DNA from: an uncultured Collinsella sp.
GTDB lineage: Bacteria > Actinomycetota > Coriobacteriia > Coriobacteriales > Coriobacteriaceae
Assembly: GCA_900540855.1 (NCBI GenBank)
Contig: UQHK01000011.1
Coordinates: 12,422-76,421, forward strand
Length of the DNA stretch: 64,000 bases
Direction of reading: 5' to 3'
Shown piece by piece: positions 25,703 through 33,046 of this stretch. The notes below the pieces were generated by a model. That model had not been told where the DNA came from. It searched no databases and was given only the letters and a program-made list of their open reading frames with translations. Both the position numbers and the translations under genes were made by a program. The first letter of the stretch is position 1; every line of letters begins with the position of its first letter.

Positions 25703-26722
25703 GTGGAAACCGCGATCGACATGGCATTTGACGGCGCGACGCTTGCCGCCTGTCCGCTCTCGGCGCTGATGCTCTCGTTTGCCTTCTACGGTTTTTGCGG
25801 CTGGGTGTGGGAGTCGACAGTCTGCGCCATGCTCAACCACGGACGCTTTGCCAACAGCGGTTTTTTGCTGGGGCCGTGTTGTCCTATCTATGGTGTGGGC
25901 GGCATAGCCTGCTGGCTTTTGCTGCGTGGGATTCCGGATGCCTCGAGCCAGTTTGTTGCCGCGGCGCTCGTATGCAGCGTGATTGAGTACGGCGTAGGCG
26001 TTTTGTTGGAAAAAACAACAGGTGCGCGCTTTTGGGATTACTCGCACCTGCCGTTTAACCTGCACGGACGCATCTGCCTGTACTGGGCCTGCGCGTTTGG
26101 CTTGGGCGCGTTGTGCATTTGCCGTTTAGTGGAGCCGGCATTGCTGGGGTTGCTTGGCCATCTGCCGGTGCTGATTGTGCGGTTGTCCGCCTTTATCGTC
26201 GCGGTCGCGATGATGGTTGACGCGGTGTGCTCGTTGGCGAGCTGGCGGCGTCTGTCCGATCAGCTGGAGCGCGTGCGCGCCGACCTTGCCGACCGCATCA
26301 ACGAGTCGCTTGCCGATGCCTCGGACTCAATGCTCGAGCGCATTCCCGAATCGACGATTGACTCGGTGACACAGACGCACATCCGCAGCCGTGCCGTTAA
26401 CGCGTGGCTGGCCGAGCTGGGTGACGCCGCGCTCGATGCCCTGCGCGAGAAGGCTTCGATGCCGACGTTTATCGCGGATGGTGCTCGCGGCCTGGCACTC
26501 GCTGCCCGCCGCGTGGCCGATGCCGCGCCGAGCATGCCGCGTCCGTCACTCAGTCGTCGCCTTGCCGGCAAGCGCATGAGCCGTCCGGTGCCGAGCGTGT
26601 CGCTCAGCCGTCGCGACCTGCGCTTCTTTAATGCCTTCCCGCGCTTGCGCATCAACCGCTACGAGGGCGTCATCCGAGCCACCGACCTTCGCGACCGAGC
26701 CCGCGAGCTGTTCCGGCGCTAG
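25703..26722 (+). CDS. Putative CmpB-type membrane protein
   Basis: 339-aa protein of the family annotated as putative ABC-transporter type IV (CmpB). The N-terminal half has about five membrane segments with the characteristic FAFYGFCGWVWESTVC and NSGFLLGPCCPIYGVG and EKTTGARFWDYSHLPFNLHGR (motif across two lines of sequence). The C-terminal half is a basic, Arg-rich cytoplasmic region. The function of this family is unknown. GTG start at 25703 with GGAGAGG upstream, 3 bases after the HD gene stop. Confidence 0.8.
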   Translation: METAIDMAFDGATLAACPLSALMLSFAFYGFCGWVWESTVCAMLNHGRFANSGFLLGPCCPIYGVGGIACWLLLRGIPDASSQFVAAALVCSVIEYGVGVLLEKTTGARFWDYSHLPFNLHGRICLYWACAFGLGALCICRLVEPALLGLLGHLPVLIVRLSAFIVAVAMMVDAVCSLASWRRLSDQLERVRADLADRINESLADASDSMLERIPESTIDSVTQTHIRSRAVNAWLAELGDAALDALREKASMPTFIADGARGLALAARRVADAAPSMPRPSLSRRLAGKRMSRPVPSVSLSRRDLRFFNAFPRLRINRYEGVIRATDLRDRARELFRR

Positions 26723-26920
26723 CTGGGACGGGCGCGCTCACGGCTCCCTTGCTTGCGTATTTCCCGTTCGTTTCGCGCCCGTTGCCGCGCCGTTTCCAAG
26801 ATTGCGGCACCGTTTCCATTCGACAACGCAGCGTTTAACAACGCCGTATCTGGTCTACACCAGTTGCCCCTCGGCCGCATTATGGGCGCCGACAACGTCC
26901 ATGCGACCAAGGGGGAGCGA

Positions 26921-28198
26921 ATGTACGATACGGGATCGACAACGTTTATGCTCATCTGCACCATGCTCGTGTTTTTAATGACACCGGGTCTGGCGTTTTT
27001 CTATGGCGGCCTGTCCAGGCGCAAAAATGTCATCAACACCATGCTCATGTGCTTTGGCGCCATTGGCCTGGTCGGTGTGCTGTGGATTGTTGCCGGCTGG
27101 TCGCTGGCCTACGGCGGCGACGGCTCGAGTCCGTTTACTGGAGGCCTTGACCAGCTTCTGTGCCTGCCGGTGCTCAACCAGGTGCTGCAGGCGGCCGAGG
27201 GCAACGCCGCGGACGGCGCCGTCTACCCCCAGATCATCAACATCGCCTTCCAGATGGCGTTTGCCATGATCACCGCCGCCATCGTCACGGGCAGCCTGGC
27301 AGGCCGCGTTAAGTTTGGTGCCATGACGGCCTTTCTGGGCATATGGTTGCTCGTGGTCTATGCGCCGCTCGCCCACATGGTCTGGGGCGGCGAGGGCTCC
27401 TTTATCGGTGACATCATCGGCGCGCTCGACTTTGCCGGCGGCGACGTGGTGCACATTTCGTCCGGTCTCACGGGCCTGATTCTCTGCCTGATGCTCGGCC
27501 GTCGTCGCGGCTTTGGCATGGTGAGCTACCGTCCGCATAACGTGCCGTTTGTGGCGCTGGGCGCCGGCCTGCTTTGGTTTGGCTGGTTTGGCTTTAACGG
27601 CGGCAGTGAGTTTAAGGCCGACGCCGTGGCGGCGCTTGCCATCCTTAACACCGTGACGGCCAGCGCGGCGGGTATGGTCTCGTGGCTTGTCGTCGAGCGC
27701 GTGCGCACCGGTCGCCCCACGCTGGTGGGCGCTAGCACCGGTCTGGTCGCGGGCCTCGTGGTGGTCACGCCGGGCGCGGGCTTTGTCGAGCCGTGGGCGG
27801 CGCTGGTCATGGGCCTGATCGTCTCGCCCGTCTGCTACTTGGCTATCAGTCATCTCAAGACCAAGTTTGGCTACGACGATGCGCTCGACGCGTTCGGTTG
27901 CCACGGTATCGGCGGTATCTTGGGCGGCGTGGTCACGGGCCTGTTCTGCGTGCCGGAGCTCTCGTGGACCGGCAAGGGCGGCCTGTTCTACACGGGCGAC
28001 GTGTCGCTGCTCATCTCGCAAATTTTGGGCATTGTGGTGACGGTCGCTATTGTACTGGTGCTCGACTTGGTGATCGCCGCGGTGGTCAAGGCGCTGTTCC
28101 ACGGCAGCCTGCGCGTGGACGAGGCAGACGAGGCGCTGGGCCTGGATGCGAGTCAGCACGGCGAGAGCGCATACCCTTCCTTCTCGGGACTCGATTAG
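26921..28198 (+). CDS. amtB: Ammonium transporter
   Basis: 425-aa Amt-family ammonium channel/transporter with eleven predicted helices. Recognised elements: N-terminal FMTPGLAFFYGGLSRRKNV-like segment, the pore His in GDVVHISSGLTGL, and the second pore His in DAFGCHGIGGILGG. LAHMVWGGEG replaces the more usual AHWVW. The C-terminal cytoplasmic tail binds PII proteins, and glnK follows. The start at 26921 has GGGGGAG upstream; the frame is open for another 56 codons without family similarity. Interval 26723-26920 shows no feature beyond the presumed promoter. Confidence 0.94.
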   Translation: MYDTGSTTFMLICTMLVFLMTPGLAFFYGGLSRRKNVINTMLMCFGAIGLVGVLWIVAGWSLAYGGDGSSPFTGGLDQLLCLPVLNQVLQAAEGNAADGAVYPQIINIAFQMAFAMITAAIVTGSLAGRVKFGAMTAFLGIWLLVVYAPLAHMVWGGEGSFIGDIIGALDFAGGDVVHISSGLTGLILCLMLGRRRGFGMVSYRPHNVPFVALGAGLLWFGWFGFNGGSEFKADAVAALAILNTVTASAAGMVSWLVVERVRTGRPTLVGASTGLVAGLVVVTPGAGFVEPWAALVMGLIVSPVCYLAISHLKTKFGYDDALDAFGCHGIGGILGGVVTGLFCVPELSWTGKGGLFYTGDVSLLISQILGIVVTVAIVLVLDLVIAAVVKALFHGSLRVDEADEALGLDASQHGESAYPSFSGLD

Positions 28199-28199
28199 C

Positions 28200-28309
28200 G
28201 GCACGGCTTTCCCAGGCACCCGACCTTGCCCCTCAAACCGTCGCTTGCGTACCGAAGTACGCGGCGCTCCTCTTTCGGGGCAATCTCGGGCACCTGGAAA
28301 ACCCGTGCC
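28200..28309 (+). promoter_or_regulatory. 110-nt hairpin between amtB and glnK
   Basis: Arms of 33 nt (28200-28232 and 28277-28309) pair with about five mismatches (GGCACGG...GGCACCCGA against TCGGGCACCTGG...CCGTGCC). An inner stem GCGTAC/GTACGC has a 4-base loop. It begins one base after the amtB stop and ends 45 bases before glnK. It may attenuate, stabilise or terminate the mRNA between the two genes. Confidence 0.6.
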
Positions 28310-28354
28310 ATGTGAAGGTAAATCAATTACTTTTATTGAAGAGAGGAATTCACT

Positions 28355-28693
28355 ATGAAGAAGATTACAGCGATTGTTCGTGCCGAGAAGCTTGAGGTTC
28401 TTAAAGACGCGCTGTTTGCTGCTGATGTTCGCGGCATGACCATCAACCAGGTGCAGGGCTGCGGCGCACAGCATGGCTGGAAGGAATACGTACGCGGCAA
28501 CGAGTTGCTTGTCAACACGATCCCTAAGGTGCAGTTCACCCTTATCTGCGCCGACGAGCATGTCGACGGCATTGTCGAGATTATCTGCAACGCTGCTCGC
28601 ACCGGTGCCGTTGGAGACGGCAAGATTTGGGTCGAGCCGGTCGAGGAGGTTATCCGCATTCGCACCGGCGAACACGGCCCCGCCGCGGTGTAG
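28355..28693 (+). CDS. glnK: PII nitrogen-regulatory protein
   Basis: 112-aa PII protein that senses ATP/ADP, 2-oxoglutarate and nitrogen status and gates the ammonium transporter encoded upstream. The start KKITAIVRAEKLEVLKDAL, the T-loop entry QGCGAQHGWKEYVRG and the C-terminal GKIWVEPVEEVIRIRTGE are standard. Residue 51, the uridylylated Tyr in E. coli, is Leu here, so Tyr51-type uridylylation cannot occur; Tyr45 lies nearby. SD GAGAGGA-type sequence precedes the ATG. Confidence 0.93.
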   Translation: MKKITAIVRAEKLEVLKDALFAADVRGMTINQVQGCGAQHGWKEYVRGNELLVNTIPKVQFTLICADEHVDGIVEIICNAARTGAVGDGKIWVEPVEEVIRIRTGEHGPAAV

Positions 28694-28706
28694 AATCGAC
28701 CGCCTA

Positions 28707-28760
28707 CCATCCGCAACGTTAAAATGCTGCAATGAGGCACAAGACTTGCGTTGCGGATGG
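28707..28760. repeat. Perfect 12-bp inverted repeat between glnK and a tetR gene
   Basis: CCATCCGCAACG (28707-28718) and its exact complement (28749-28760) with a 30-nt spacer. The right arm ends 7 bases before the regulator ATG. It may end the glnK transcript or bind a regulator. Confidence 0.55.
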
Positions 28761-28767
28761 GCGGATT

Positions 28768-29430
28768 ATGGGTCGCAATAAATATCCCGAGGAGACGGTC
28801 GCGAAGATTCTCGACGCGGCGCTGGAGTTATTCTGCGCACAGGGTTATGAGGGGACGAGCATTCAAGATATCGTCGACCGCCTCGATGGCATGACCAAGG
28901 GCGCTGTCTATCATCACTTCAAGAGCAAAGAAGAGATTTTTAACGCCGCGTTTGATCGGGCGATGACTCCGATTGTTGAGCACCGCCGCTCGATGCTTGG
29001 CGTCGGTAATATGACCGGAGCCCAAAAGCTCAAGCGACTGTACGCGCCCGAGTCCGTAGTTCCGCAAATTGAGCTATGGGCACGTATGCGTCCTGCAGCA
29101 GATCCGGTAAAAAGCTCGCGTCTTCTGGCGATGCAGTACCAGGGCTCGTTTAACGAGTTGGCCGATGACTGTCTCTTGCCAGTGATCGAGGAGGGCAACG
29201 CCGACGGCTCCATTGCGTGCGAATGCCCGCGCGAAGCGGCAGAGGCCGTATCGTTGCTGGCGAATCTCTGGTTGCTGCCACTGTTTCGTCCGCTTGAACC
29301 CAAGGATCGAATGCTCGCTCGCGCTCAATGTTTGGCGCAGATGGCCTCTGCGGTGGGACTCGATTTGGGCGAGGAAGTGCTCCAGACAACGGCACGGATT
29401 TGGGACGTATGGGACCGTGCCGGGTGGTAA
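28768..29430 (+). CDS. TetR/AcrR-family regulator of the adjacent MFS gene
   Basis: 220-aa TetR-type regulator. The DNA-binding domain (about 8-55) has ILDAALELFCAQGYEGTSIQDI and MTKGAVYHHFKSKEEIF; the rest is a helical ligand domain. The start at 28768 (MGRNKYPEETV) is preferred; an ATG at 28732 within the inverted repeat spacer would add 12 unusual residues. It ends 101 bases before an MFS transporter gene, and two copies of a palindromic site ATAC-N5-GTATGT lie between them. This suggests drug- or metabolite-responsive control of the transporter. Confidence 0.88.
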   Translation: MGRNKYPEETVAKILDAALELFCAQGYEGTSIQDIVDRLDGMTKGAVYHHFKSKEEIFNAAFDRAMTPIVEHRRSMLGVGNMTGAQKLKRLYAPESVVPQIELWARMRPAADPVKSSRLLAMQYQGSFNELADDCLLPVIEEGNADGSIACECPREAAEAVSLLANLWLLPLFRPLEPKDRMLARAQCLAQMASAVGLDLGEEVLQTTARIWDVWDRAGW

Positions 29431-29435
29431 TATAG

Positions 29436-29450
29436 ATACTGACGGTATGT
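29436..29450. promoter_or_regulatory. Candidate TetR operator, site 1
   Basis: ATACTGACGGTATGT: dyad ATAC-N5-GTAT just after the regulator stop codon. Shares ATAC-N5-GTATGT with site 2. Confidence 0.5.
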
Positions 29451-29462
29451 AATTGATTTGAG

Positions 29463-29485
29463 AGGGCAGCTTCGGCTGCCCTTTT
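29463..29485 (+). terminator. Terminator of the tetR gene
   Basis: Perfect 8-bp stem AGGGCAGC/GCTGCCCT with the stable loop TTCG, followed by TTTT. Confidence 0.85.
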
Positions 29486-29496
29486 CAAGTCGATAA

Positions 29497-29517
29497 ATAC
29501 ATACTAGCGGTATGTAT
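29497..29517. promoter_or_regulatory. Candidate TetR operator, site 2
   Basis: Perfect 8-bp dyad ATACATAC-N5-GTATGTAT, 15 bases before the MFS start codon. Binding here would block transcription or translation initiation of the transporter gene. Confidence 0.7.
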
Positions 29518-29531
29518 GGGGGGGCGGACTT

Positions 29532-30794
29532 ATGGCTGGGCTGAGAGACGTCGGCGTCTCGTTGAAATCAAAAACAGTGCGGTCAATCAGGCTCGCGGAA
29601 CTTCTGGTTGCGCAGCTGTGCACGTATTCGATGCTGTCGGCGCTGTGCTTTGCGTATCCACTTTACTTGTTCGATTGCAGTGGATCGTCAACGTTATATG
29701 GCGTCGTCGTGGCGACGGCGTTCATACCCGGCGTACTCGCAACTCCGGTTGGCGGAATCTTGGCGGATAGGGGAAGACATCGCGAGGTCCTCGTGGCCCT
29801 CGGTATTGCTCTGATGACTACATCGCTGCTGTCTATCCCCATGAAGCGCTCATTGCCTCTTGCGGTCGTCGTAGTAGCGATACTTTGTGTTCAATATGGC
29901 GTTCAATCGCTGCTAAAGCCAATGCTCCAAATTGAGACGGTGCGCATGGCGGGTGAAAAGAAGGTTGAGCGGGCCACTGCATTGGTTTCGCAGGTGACCA
30001 TGGTGAGCAATATCTTGGGTCCTGTGGTCGGGACGGCAGTCTATGGGTGCTTTGGCATCGATGCTCTCTGCACAACCGCGTCGGTGGCGTTTGCGATGTC
30101 AGCTCTGTTGTTTGGGGGCGCGCTCAAGCAAAATGCCTCATCTGAAACGATGGGAGACGGCGCGACTCGCATGACATGCCGAAACGATTTTCGGGAGTCG
30201 ATTCGGTATCTGCTGCAAAATGCATCATTGGTCGCCGTGATTTTGCTTGCGGCCGTTTTAAACCTTGCGTTGGTTGGGCTAACGATTGGCGCTCCCATTA
30301 TTGTTACAAAGCATCTCGGCATGCAATCGTCCTGCGTTGGGATGGTTGAGGTTGCTCTGGGCTTGGGTGGTCTTACCGGCAGTGGCTTGGTCGGCATTTG
30401 GCCGCATCGCTTTTCTCTCAATGGCATATGTCGATATGTTGCGATGATCTGTTTAGGAGTCGTACCGATTATTGTCACGCTACTGTTCGGCGCAGATGTA
30501 TGCGTGTTCACCGTGTTTGCGGTTGGTTCGGCATGGGTCATGGTGTGGGCAAGCATTGCGTCGGTTGAAATCATCGCGTTTGTTCAGTGGGCAGCGCCAA
30601 AGGAACTTTGCGGAAAAGTGCTGGCACTCGTTTATATGACGCTTTCCTGTGCAACGCCTATTGGCCAATTGGTTTACGGGCTCGCATATGATCGATGGAC
30701 ACCGGCGATTGTATTCGCAGGCATGCTGGCGGTGCTGACGTTGACGACGGCGCTGTTTTATCGGCTGAAAAGTCGCTTGTGGCGATTGTTTTAA
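29532..30794 (+). CDS. MFS transporter
   Basis: 420-aa major facilitator with twelve predicted membrane segments. The loop 2-3 motif is GGILADRGRHREVLV, matching the MFS GxLaDrxGrkxxl pattern. It resembles the MFS_3/enterobactin-exporter-like (EntS/macrolide) group of efflux proteins. The ATG at 29532 follows GGGGGGGCGG. The gene is transcribed away from the TetR regulator in the same direction, with a perfect operator dyad just upstream, so export of a toxic compound or signal under TetR control is likely. The ligand is unknown. Confidence 0.88.
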   Translation: MAGLRDVGVSLKSKTVRSIRLAELLVAQLCTYSMLSALCFAYPLYLFDCSGSSTLYGVVVATAFIPGVLATPVGGILADRGRHREVLVALGIALMTTSLLSIPMKRSLPLAVVVVAILCVQYGVQSLLKPMLQIETVRMAGEKKVERATALVSQVTMVSNILGPVVGTAVYGCFGIDALCTTASVAFAMSALLFGGALKQNASSETMGDGATRMTCRNDFRESIRYLLQNASLVAVILLAAVLNLALVGLTIGAPIIVTKHLGMQSSCVGMVEVALGLGGLTGSGLVGIWPHRFSLNGICRYVAMICLGVVPIIVTLLFGADVCVFTVFAVGSAWVMVWASIASVEIIAFVQWAAPKELCGKVLALVYMTLSCATPIGQLVYGLAYDRWTPAIVFAGMLAVLTLTTALFYRLKSRLWRLF

Positions 30795-30855
30795 CGCGCT
30801 GGGGCACCATGAATTTGCGGAAGCATTGTCTCACCGCGCCGGGACGCCATTGTTT

Positions 30856-30909
30856 GGGCGTGCCTCTCCTTCGTCTACAATATCGTGCAGACGAAGGAGA
30901 GGCACGCCC
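30856..30909 (+). promoter_or_regulatory. Perfect 21-bp palindrome containing the SD of the HAD gene
   Basis: GGGCGTGCCTCTCCTTCGTC(T) at 30856-30876 and its exact complement at 30889-30909, with a 12-nt spacer. The right arm contains AAGGAGAGG, the SD of the gene whose ATG follows directly at 30910. A TACAAT -10-like hexamer (30876-30881) lies in the spacer. Confidence 0.75.
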
Positions 30910-31767
30910 ATGATCAAGATGTTTGCGAGTGACTTAGACGGAACGCTGCTGAACGCCCTGCACGAGGCAGACGGGACCATCCGCCGTGCCATTCGTGAGC
31001 TGACCGAGGCTGGTCTGCATGTGGTTCCCGCGACCGGGCGCTCGACGCTGCCGATTGGCGAGCATGGTTTTACGGGCCTGGCGCTTGACGCCTGCTGCTC
31101 TAACGGCTCCATCGTGCGCGACAGCCATGGAGAGGTGCTCAAGACCTGGACTATCGATCCGCAGATTACCGAGGAGCTGCTCAAGGAGTTTCCGGACATT
31201 TGCTTTGATTGCTCCACGCCCGATGGCATGTTCTCGAGCGGCTCGTTCGAGATGCACCAGGCGGGCTTTAAAAGGGACAGTCCTATCAAGCGCATCGTGA
31301 TGCGCGGTATGCGTGCGCGTGGCGGGTACCACGAGGAACAGTATTTCGATCAGTCGATCGGCGATATCTTGCGTCACGATGTATGCAAGATCAATTGTCG
31401 TGTGATCTCGCCCGAGTTGGAGCGCGACCTTAAGGCGTATCTTGCCGAGCGTTCGGACCGCGTGGTCAACGCGCCGTTCGATCCGGTGATGTTCGAGATC
31501 ACGGACGTGGCATGCAACAAGGGCGAGAGTGTGGCCTGGCTGGCGGGCTACTACGGCATTGCCGAGGACGAGGTTGCGGTTTATGGCGACGGCGGAAACG
31601 ACATCGCCATGCTCAAGCGTTTCCGCCACAGCTACGCGACCAAAAACGCTAGCGATGCAGCTAAAGCCGCCGCGAGCGCGACCATCGGCAGCTGCATGGT
31701 CCACGCCGTTCCCAAACACATGCTCGCCACCATGCGCAAGCAGAACTCTCACACTGTCATCGAATAA
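30910..31767 (+). CDS. HAD-superfamily (Cof-type) phosphatase
   Basis: 285-aa Cof-like HAD hydrolase acting on small phosphorylated metabolites, often sugar phosphates or flavin/pyridoxal phosphates. Motif I is FASDLDGTLLN (nucleophile and acid/base Asp), motif II PATGRS, motif III Lys in CNKGESVAWL, motif IV YGDGGNDIAML. The cap is the C2 type. The start is set at 30910; it directly follows a perfect palindrome that carries the SD. A frame continues upstream through that palindrome but lacks any family similarity. Confidence 0.92.
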   Translation: MIKMFASDLDGTLLNALHEADGTIRRAIRELTEAGLHVVPATGRSTLPIGEHGFTGLALDACCSNGSIVRDSHGEVLKTWTIDPQITEELLKEFPDICFDCSTPDGMFSSGSFEMHQAGFKRDSPIKRIVMRGMRARGGYHEEQYFDQSIGDILRHDVCKINCRVISPELERDLKAYLAERSDRVVNAPFDPVMFEITDVACNKGESVAWLAGYYGIAEDEVAVYGDGGNDIAMLKRFRHSYATKNASDAAKAAASATIGSCMVHAVPKHMLATMRKQNSHTVIE

Positions 31768-31796
31768 TGTGACAAAGGGACTGTCCCTTTGTCACA
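31768..31796. repeat. REP-like palindrome GTGACAAAGGGAC family
   Basis: Perfect 14-bp arms TGTGACAAAGGGAC/GTCCCTTTGTCACA with a single-base spacer, directly after the HAD gene stop. A decayed copy lies at 32205-32231. Confidence 0.85.
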
Positions 31797-31829
31797 GTGA
31801 GGATTAGCTTCTTTAAACACGAACATATA

Positions 31830-31859
31830 TTCGCATATTTAACTGCGCTTTGATAGAAT
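31830..31859 (+). promoter_or_regulatory. Candidate promoter of the small toxin-like gene
   Basis: TTCGCA (31830-31835), 18-base spacer, TAGAAT (31854-31859). The upstream region is AT-rich. Confidence 0.45.
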
Positions 31860-31898
31860 TGTTGCTGTTGGCGGCAGTTCCATGTGCCGGGCAGCGCT

Positions 31899-31914
31899 CT
31901 CCATTTGATGGGAG
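31899..31914 (+). promoter_or_regulatory. Hairpin masking the SD of the toxin-like gene
   Basis: CTCCAT pairs with ATGGGAG (one bulged G) around a TTG loop. The right arm is part of the SD GGGAGGTGAT, so the mRNA could hide its own SD. In addition GGGCAGCGC (31889-31897) is exactly complementary to GCGCTGCCC at 32077-32085 past the stop codon, allowing a 5'-3' fold. Confidence 0.5.
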
Positions 31915-31923
31915 GTGATGCCC

Positions 31924-32049
31924 ATGACCGATTTGATTGATTTCGTGAAGCTCCTGACCGCTTTGGTCTCGCTCCTCACGACGCTTATCGGACTTTCCGA
32001 GGCACTCAAGCAACGTTCGAAGCAACGTAAGAGGGGTCGCCGCCGTTAA
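31924..32049 (+). CDS. 41-aa membrane peptide, candidate type I toxin
   Basis: The peptide has one hydrophobic segment (about residues 4-24, LIDFVKLLTALVSLLTTLIG) and a very basic tail (KQRSKQRKRGRRR). The SD GGGAGGTGAT is strong, 5 bases before the ATG. Short single-span peptides with basic ends are typical of type I toxins (Fst, TxpA, TisB-like); I do not recognise a specific family. Supporting context: SD-masking hairpin, exact 9-nt 5'-3' complementarity across the gene, and a convergent promoter at 32118-32146 suited to an antisense RNA. A small structural or holin-like peptide is an alternative. The gene-free rest of 31768-32324 holds the two palindromes and the operator of the next gene. 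Confidence 0.6.
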   Translation: MTDLIDFVKLLTALVSLLTTLIGLSEALKQRSKQRKRGRRR

Positions 32050-32076
32050 GGCGTTGACCCCCTAAAACAAGCAACG

Positions 32077-32111
32077 GCGCTGCCCAGCTTTCCAGAACTT
32101 GGGCTGCCGTC
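32077..32111 (-). ncRNA. Candidate antisense antitoxin RNA (5' part)
   Basis: Expected product of the minus-strand promoter at 32118-32146; it would start near 32111 and run into the 3' end of the toxin-like mRNA, covering the 32077-32085 segment used in the 5'-3' fold. The 3' end cannot be placed from sequence alone. Confidence 0.3.
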
Positions 32112-32117
32112 GACACC

Positions 32118-32146
32118 ATTCTACCCACGAATGACATTTTGAACAA
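32118..32146 (-). promoter_or_regulatory. Candidate antisense promoter opposite the toxin-like gene
   Basis: On the minus strand TTGTTC (32146-32141), 17-base spacer, TAGAAT (32123-32118). The same -10 hexamer as the sense promoter. Confidence 0.45.
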
Positions 32147-32204
32147 TCGGCAATGTCGCTTCAAAAGCCGGGCACAATCGACACGACCCAGGCGGTCGCT
32201 GAAC

Positions 32205-32231
32205 GTGACAAGGGAACTGCCCCTTCGCCAC
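32205..32231. repeat. Decayed GTGACAAAGGGAC-type palindrome
   Basis: GTGACAAGGGA...CCCCTTCGCCAC: recognisable but mutated version of the perfect element at 31768. The two bracket the toxin-like gene. Confidence 0.6.
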
Positions 32232-32259
32232 ATCCAAAATATTGCCTTTACGTGTTGAT

Positions 32260-32303
32260 GCACACGGTGTGCAATAATACTCGCACTGTGCAATAGCGCA
32301 CAG
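32260..32303. promoter_or_regulatory. Two dyads upstream of the tetR gene at 32325
   Basis: GCACACGGTGTGC (32260-32272) and CTGTGCAATAGCGCACAG (32286-32303) are palindromes that also share the direct repeat TGTGCAATA. Position 22 bases before the start codon suggests autoregulation. Confidence 0.55.
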
Positions 32304-32324
32304 ACTGAGTAACAAGGAGGACGC

Positions 32325-33035
32325 TTGTCCCAGCTCGAGAAATGCGATCGCCGATCCCTTCGCTCGCAGCGTGCCCTTCGCCAGGCACTTGCCAGCGAGC
32401 TTGCCGAAAGCGGCGACCTTTCGCGCATTAATGTCGCGTCGCTCACCGAGCGCGCCGGCCTTACGCGCCGCACGTTCTATTCGCACTACCGCGATATCCC
32501 CGACTTTATCAATCAAATCGAGGACGGCTTGCTGGCCGAGATCCGTGAGCGCATTGAGCTCATCACCGCAGCTCAGCTGCCTGATCTCTATCACAACATC
32601 GATGAGCTCGAGCCGGCGCCCGGTTCGGTTGAGCTGCTGCGTTATCTTGCGGCCAACCGCGACTTAATCGGTGCGCTGCTGGGTCCGGGCGGCGACCAGG
32701 CCTTTATTAAAAGGATTATCGACACCGCGCGTGAGGCTGTGGTGCCGCGTGCGCAGACGGGCATTTTGGGCCTGGCGCTGGGCACGTTCTTTGACTACTA
32801 CGTCACCTACGTCGTGAGCGCCGAGGTCGGCATGATTCAGCGCTGGTTTGAGCGTGGGCTCACCGAATCGCCCGAGGCCATGGCGCGCATTATGACGGTG
32901 CTCGCTTTTGTGCGCCCCGGCGACCTGTATGGCCAACCCATCGATATCAACGTGCCGGAATACGGCATGAAGCTATTGAACTTGCAGCTCGAGGACGCGG
33001 TCGACACCGCCGCAACCGTCGAGTCCAACAACTAA
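32325..33035 (+). CDS. TetR-family regulator upstream of the activase-like gene
   Basis: 236-aa TetR-like regulator. The HTH (about 12-57) includes LRQALASELAESGDLSRINVASL split by the turn, then TERAGLTRRTFYSHYRDI. The C-terminal domain resembles the TetR_C_33/DhaS-like type. TTG start with a strong SD (AAGGAGG, 4 bases). It ends 11 bases before the 1593-aa gene, so both are co-transcribed and the regulator probably controls the pair through the dyads at 32260-32303. Confidence 0.85.
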   Translation: MSQLEKCDRRSLRSQRALRQALASELAESGDLSRINVASLTERAGLTRRTFYSHYRDIPDFINQIEDGLLAEIRERIELITAAQLPDLYHNIDELEPAPGSVELLRYLAANRDLIGALLGPGGDQAFIKRIIDTAREAVVPRAQTGILGLALGTFFDYYVTYVVSAEVGMIQRWFERGLTESPEAMARIMTVLAFVRPGDLYGQPIDINVPEYGMKLLNLQLEDAVDTAATVESNN

Positions 33036-33046
33036 GAGGAGAGACA

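Noticed and set aside
26975..28732. 585-codon minus-strand frame opposite amtB and glnK
   Set aside because: Antisense shadow; low-complexity His/Arg/Ala composition.
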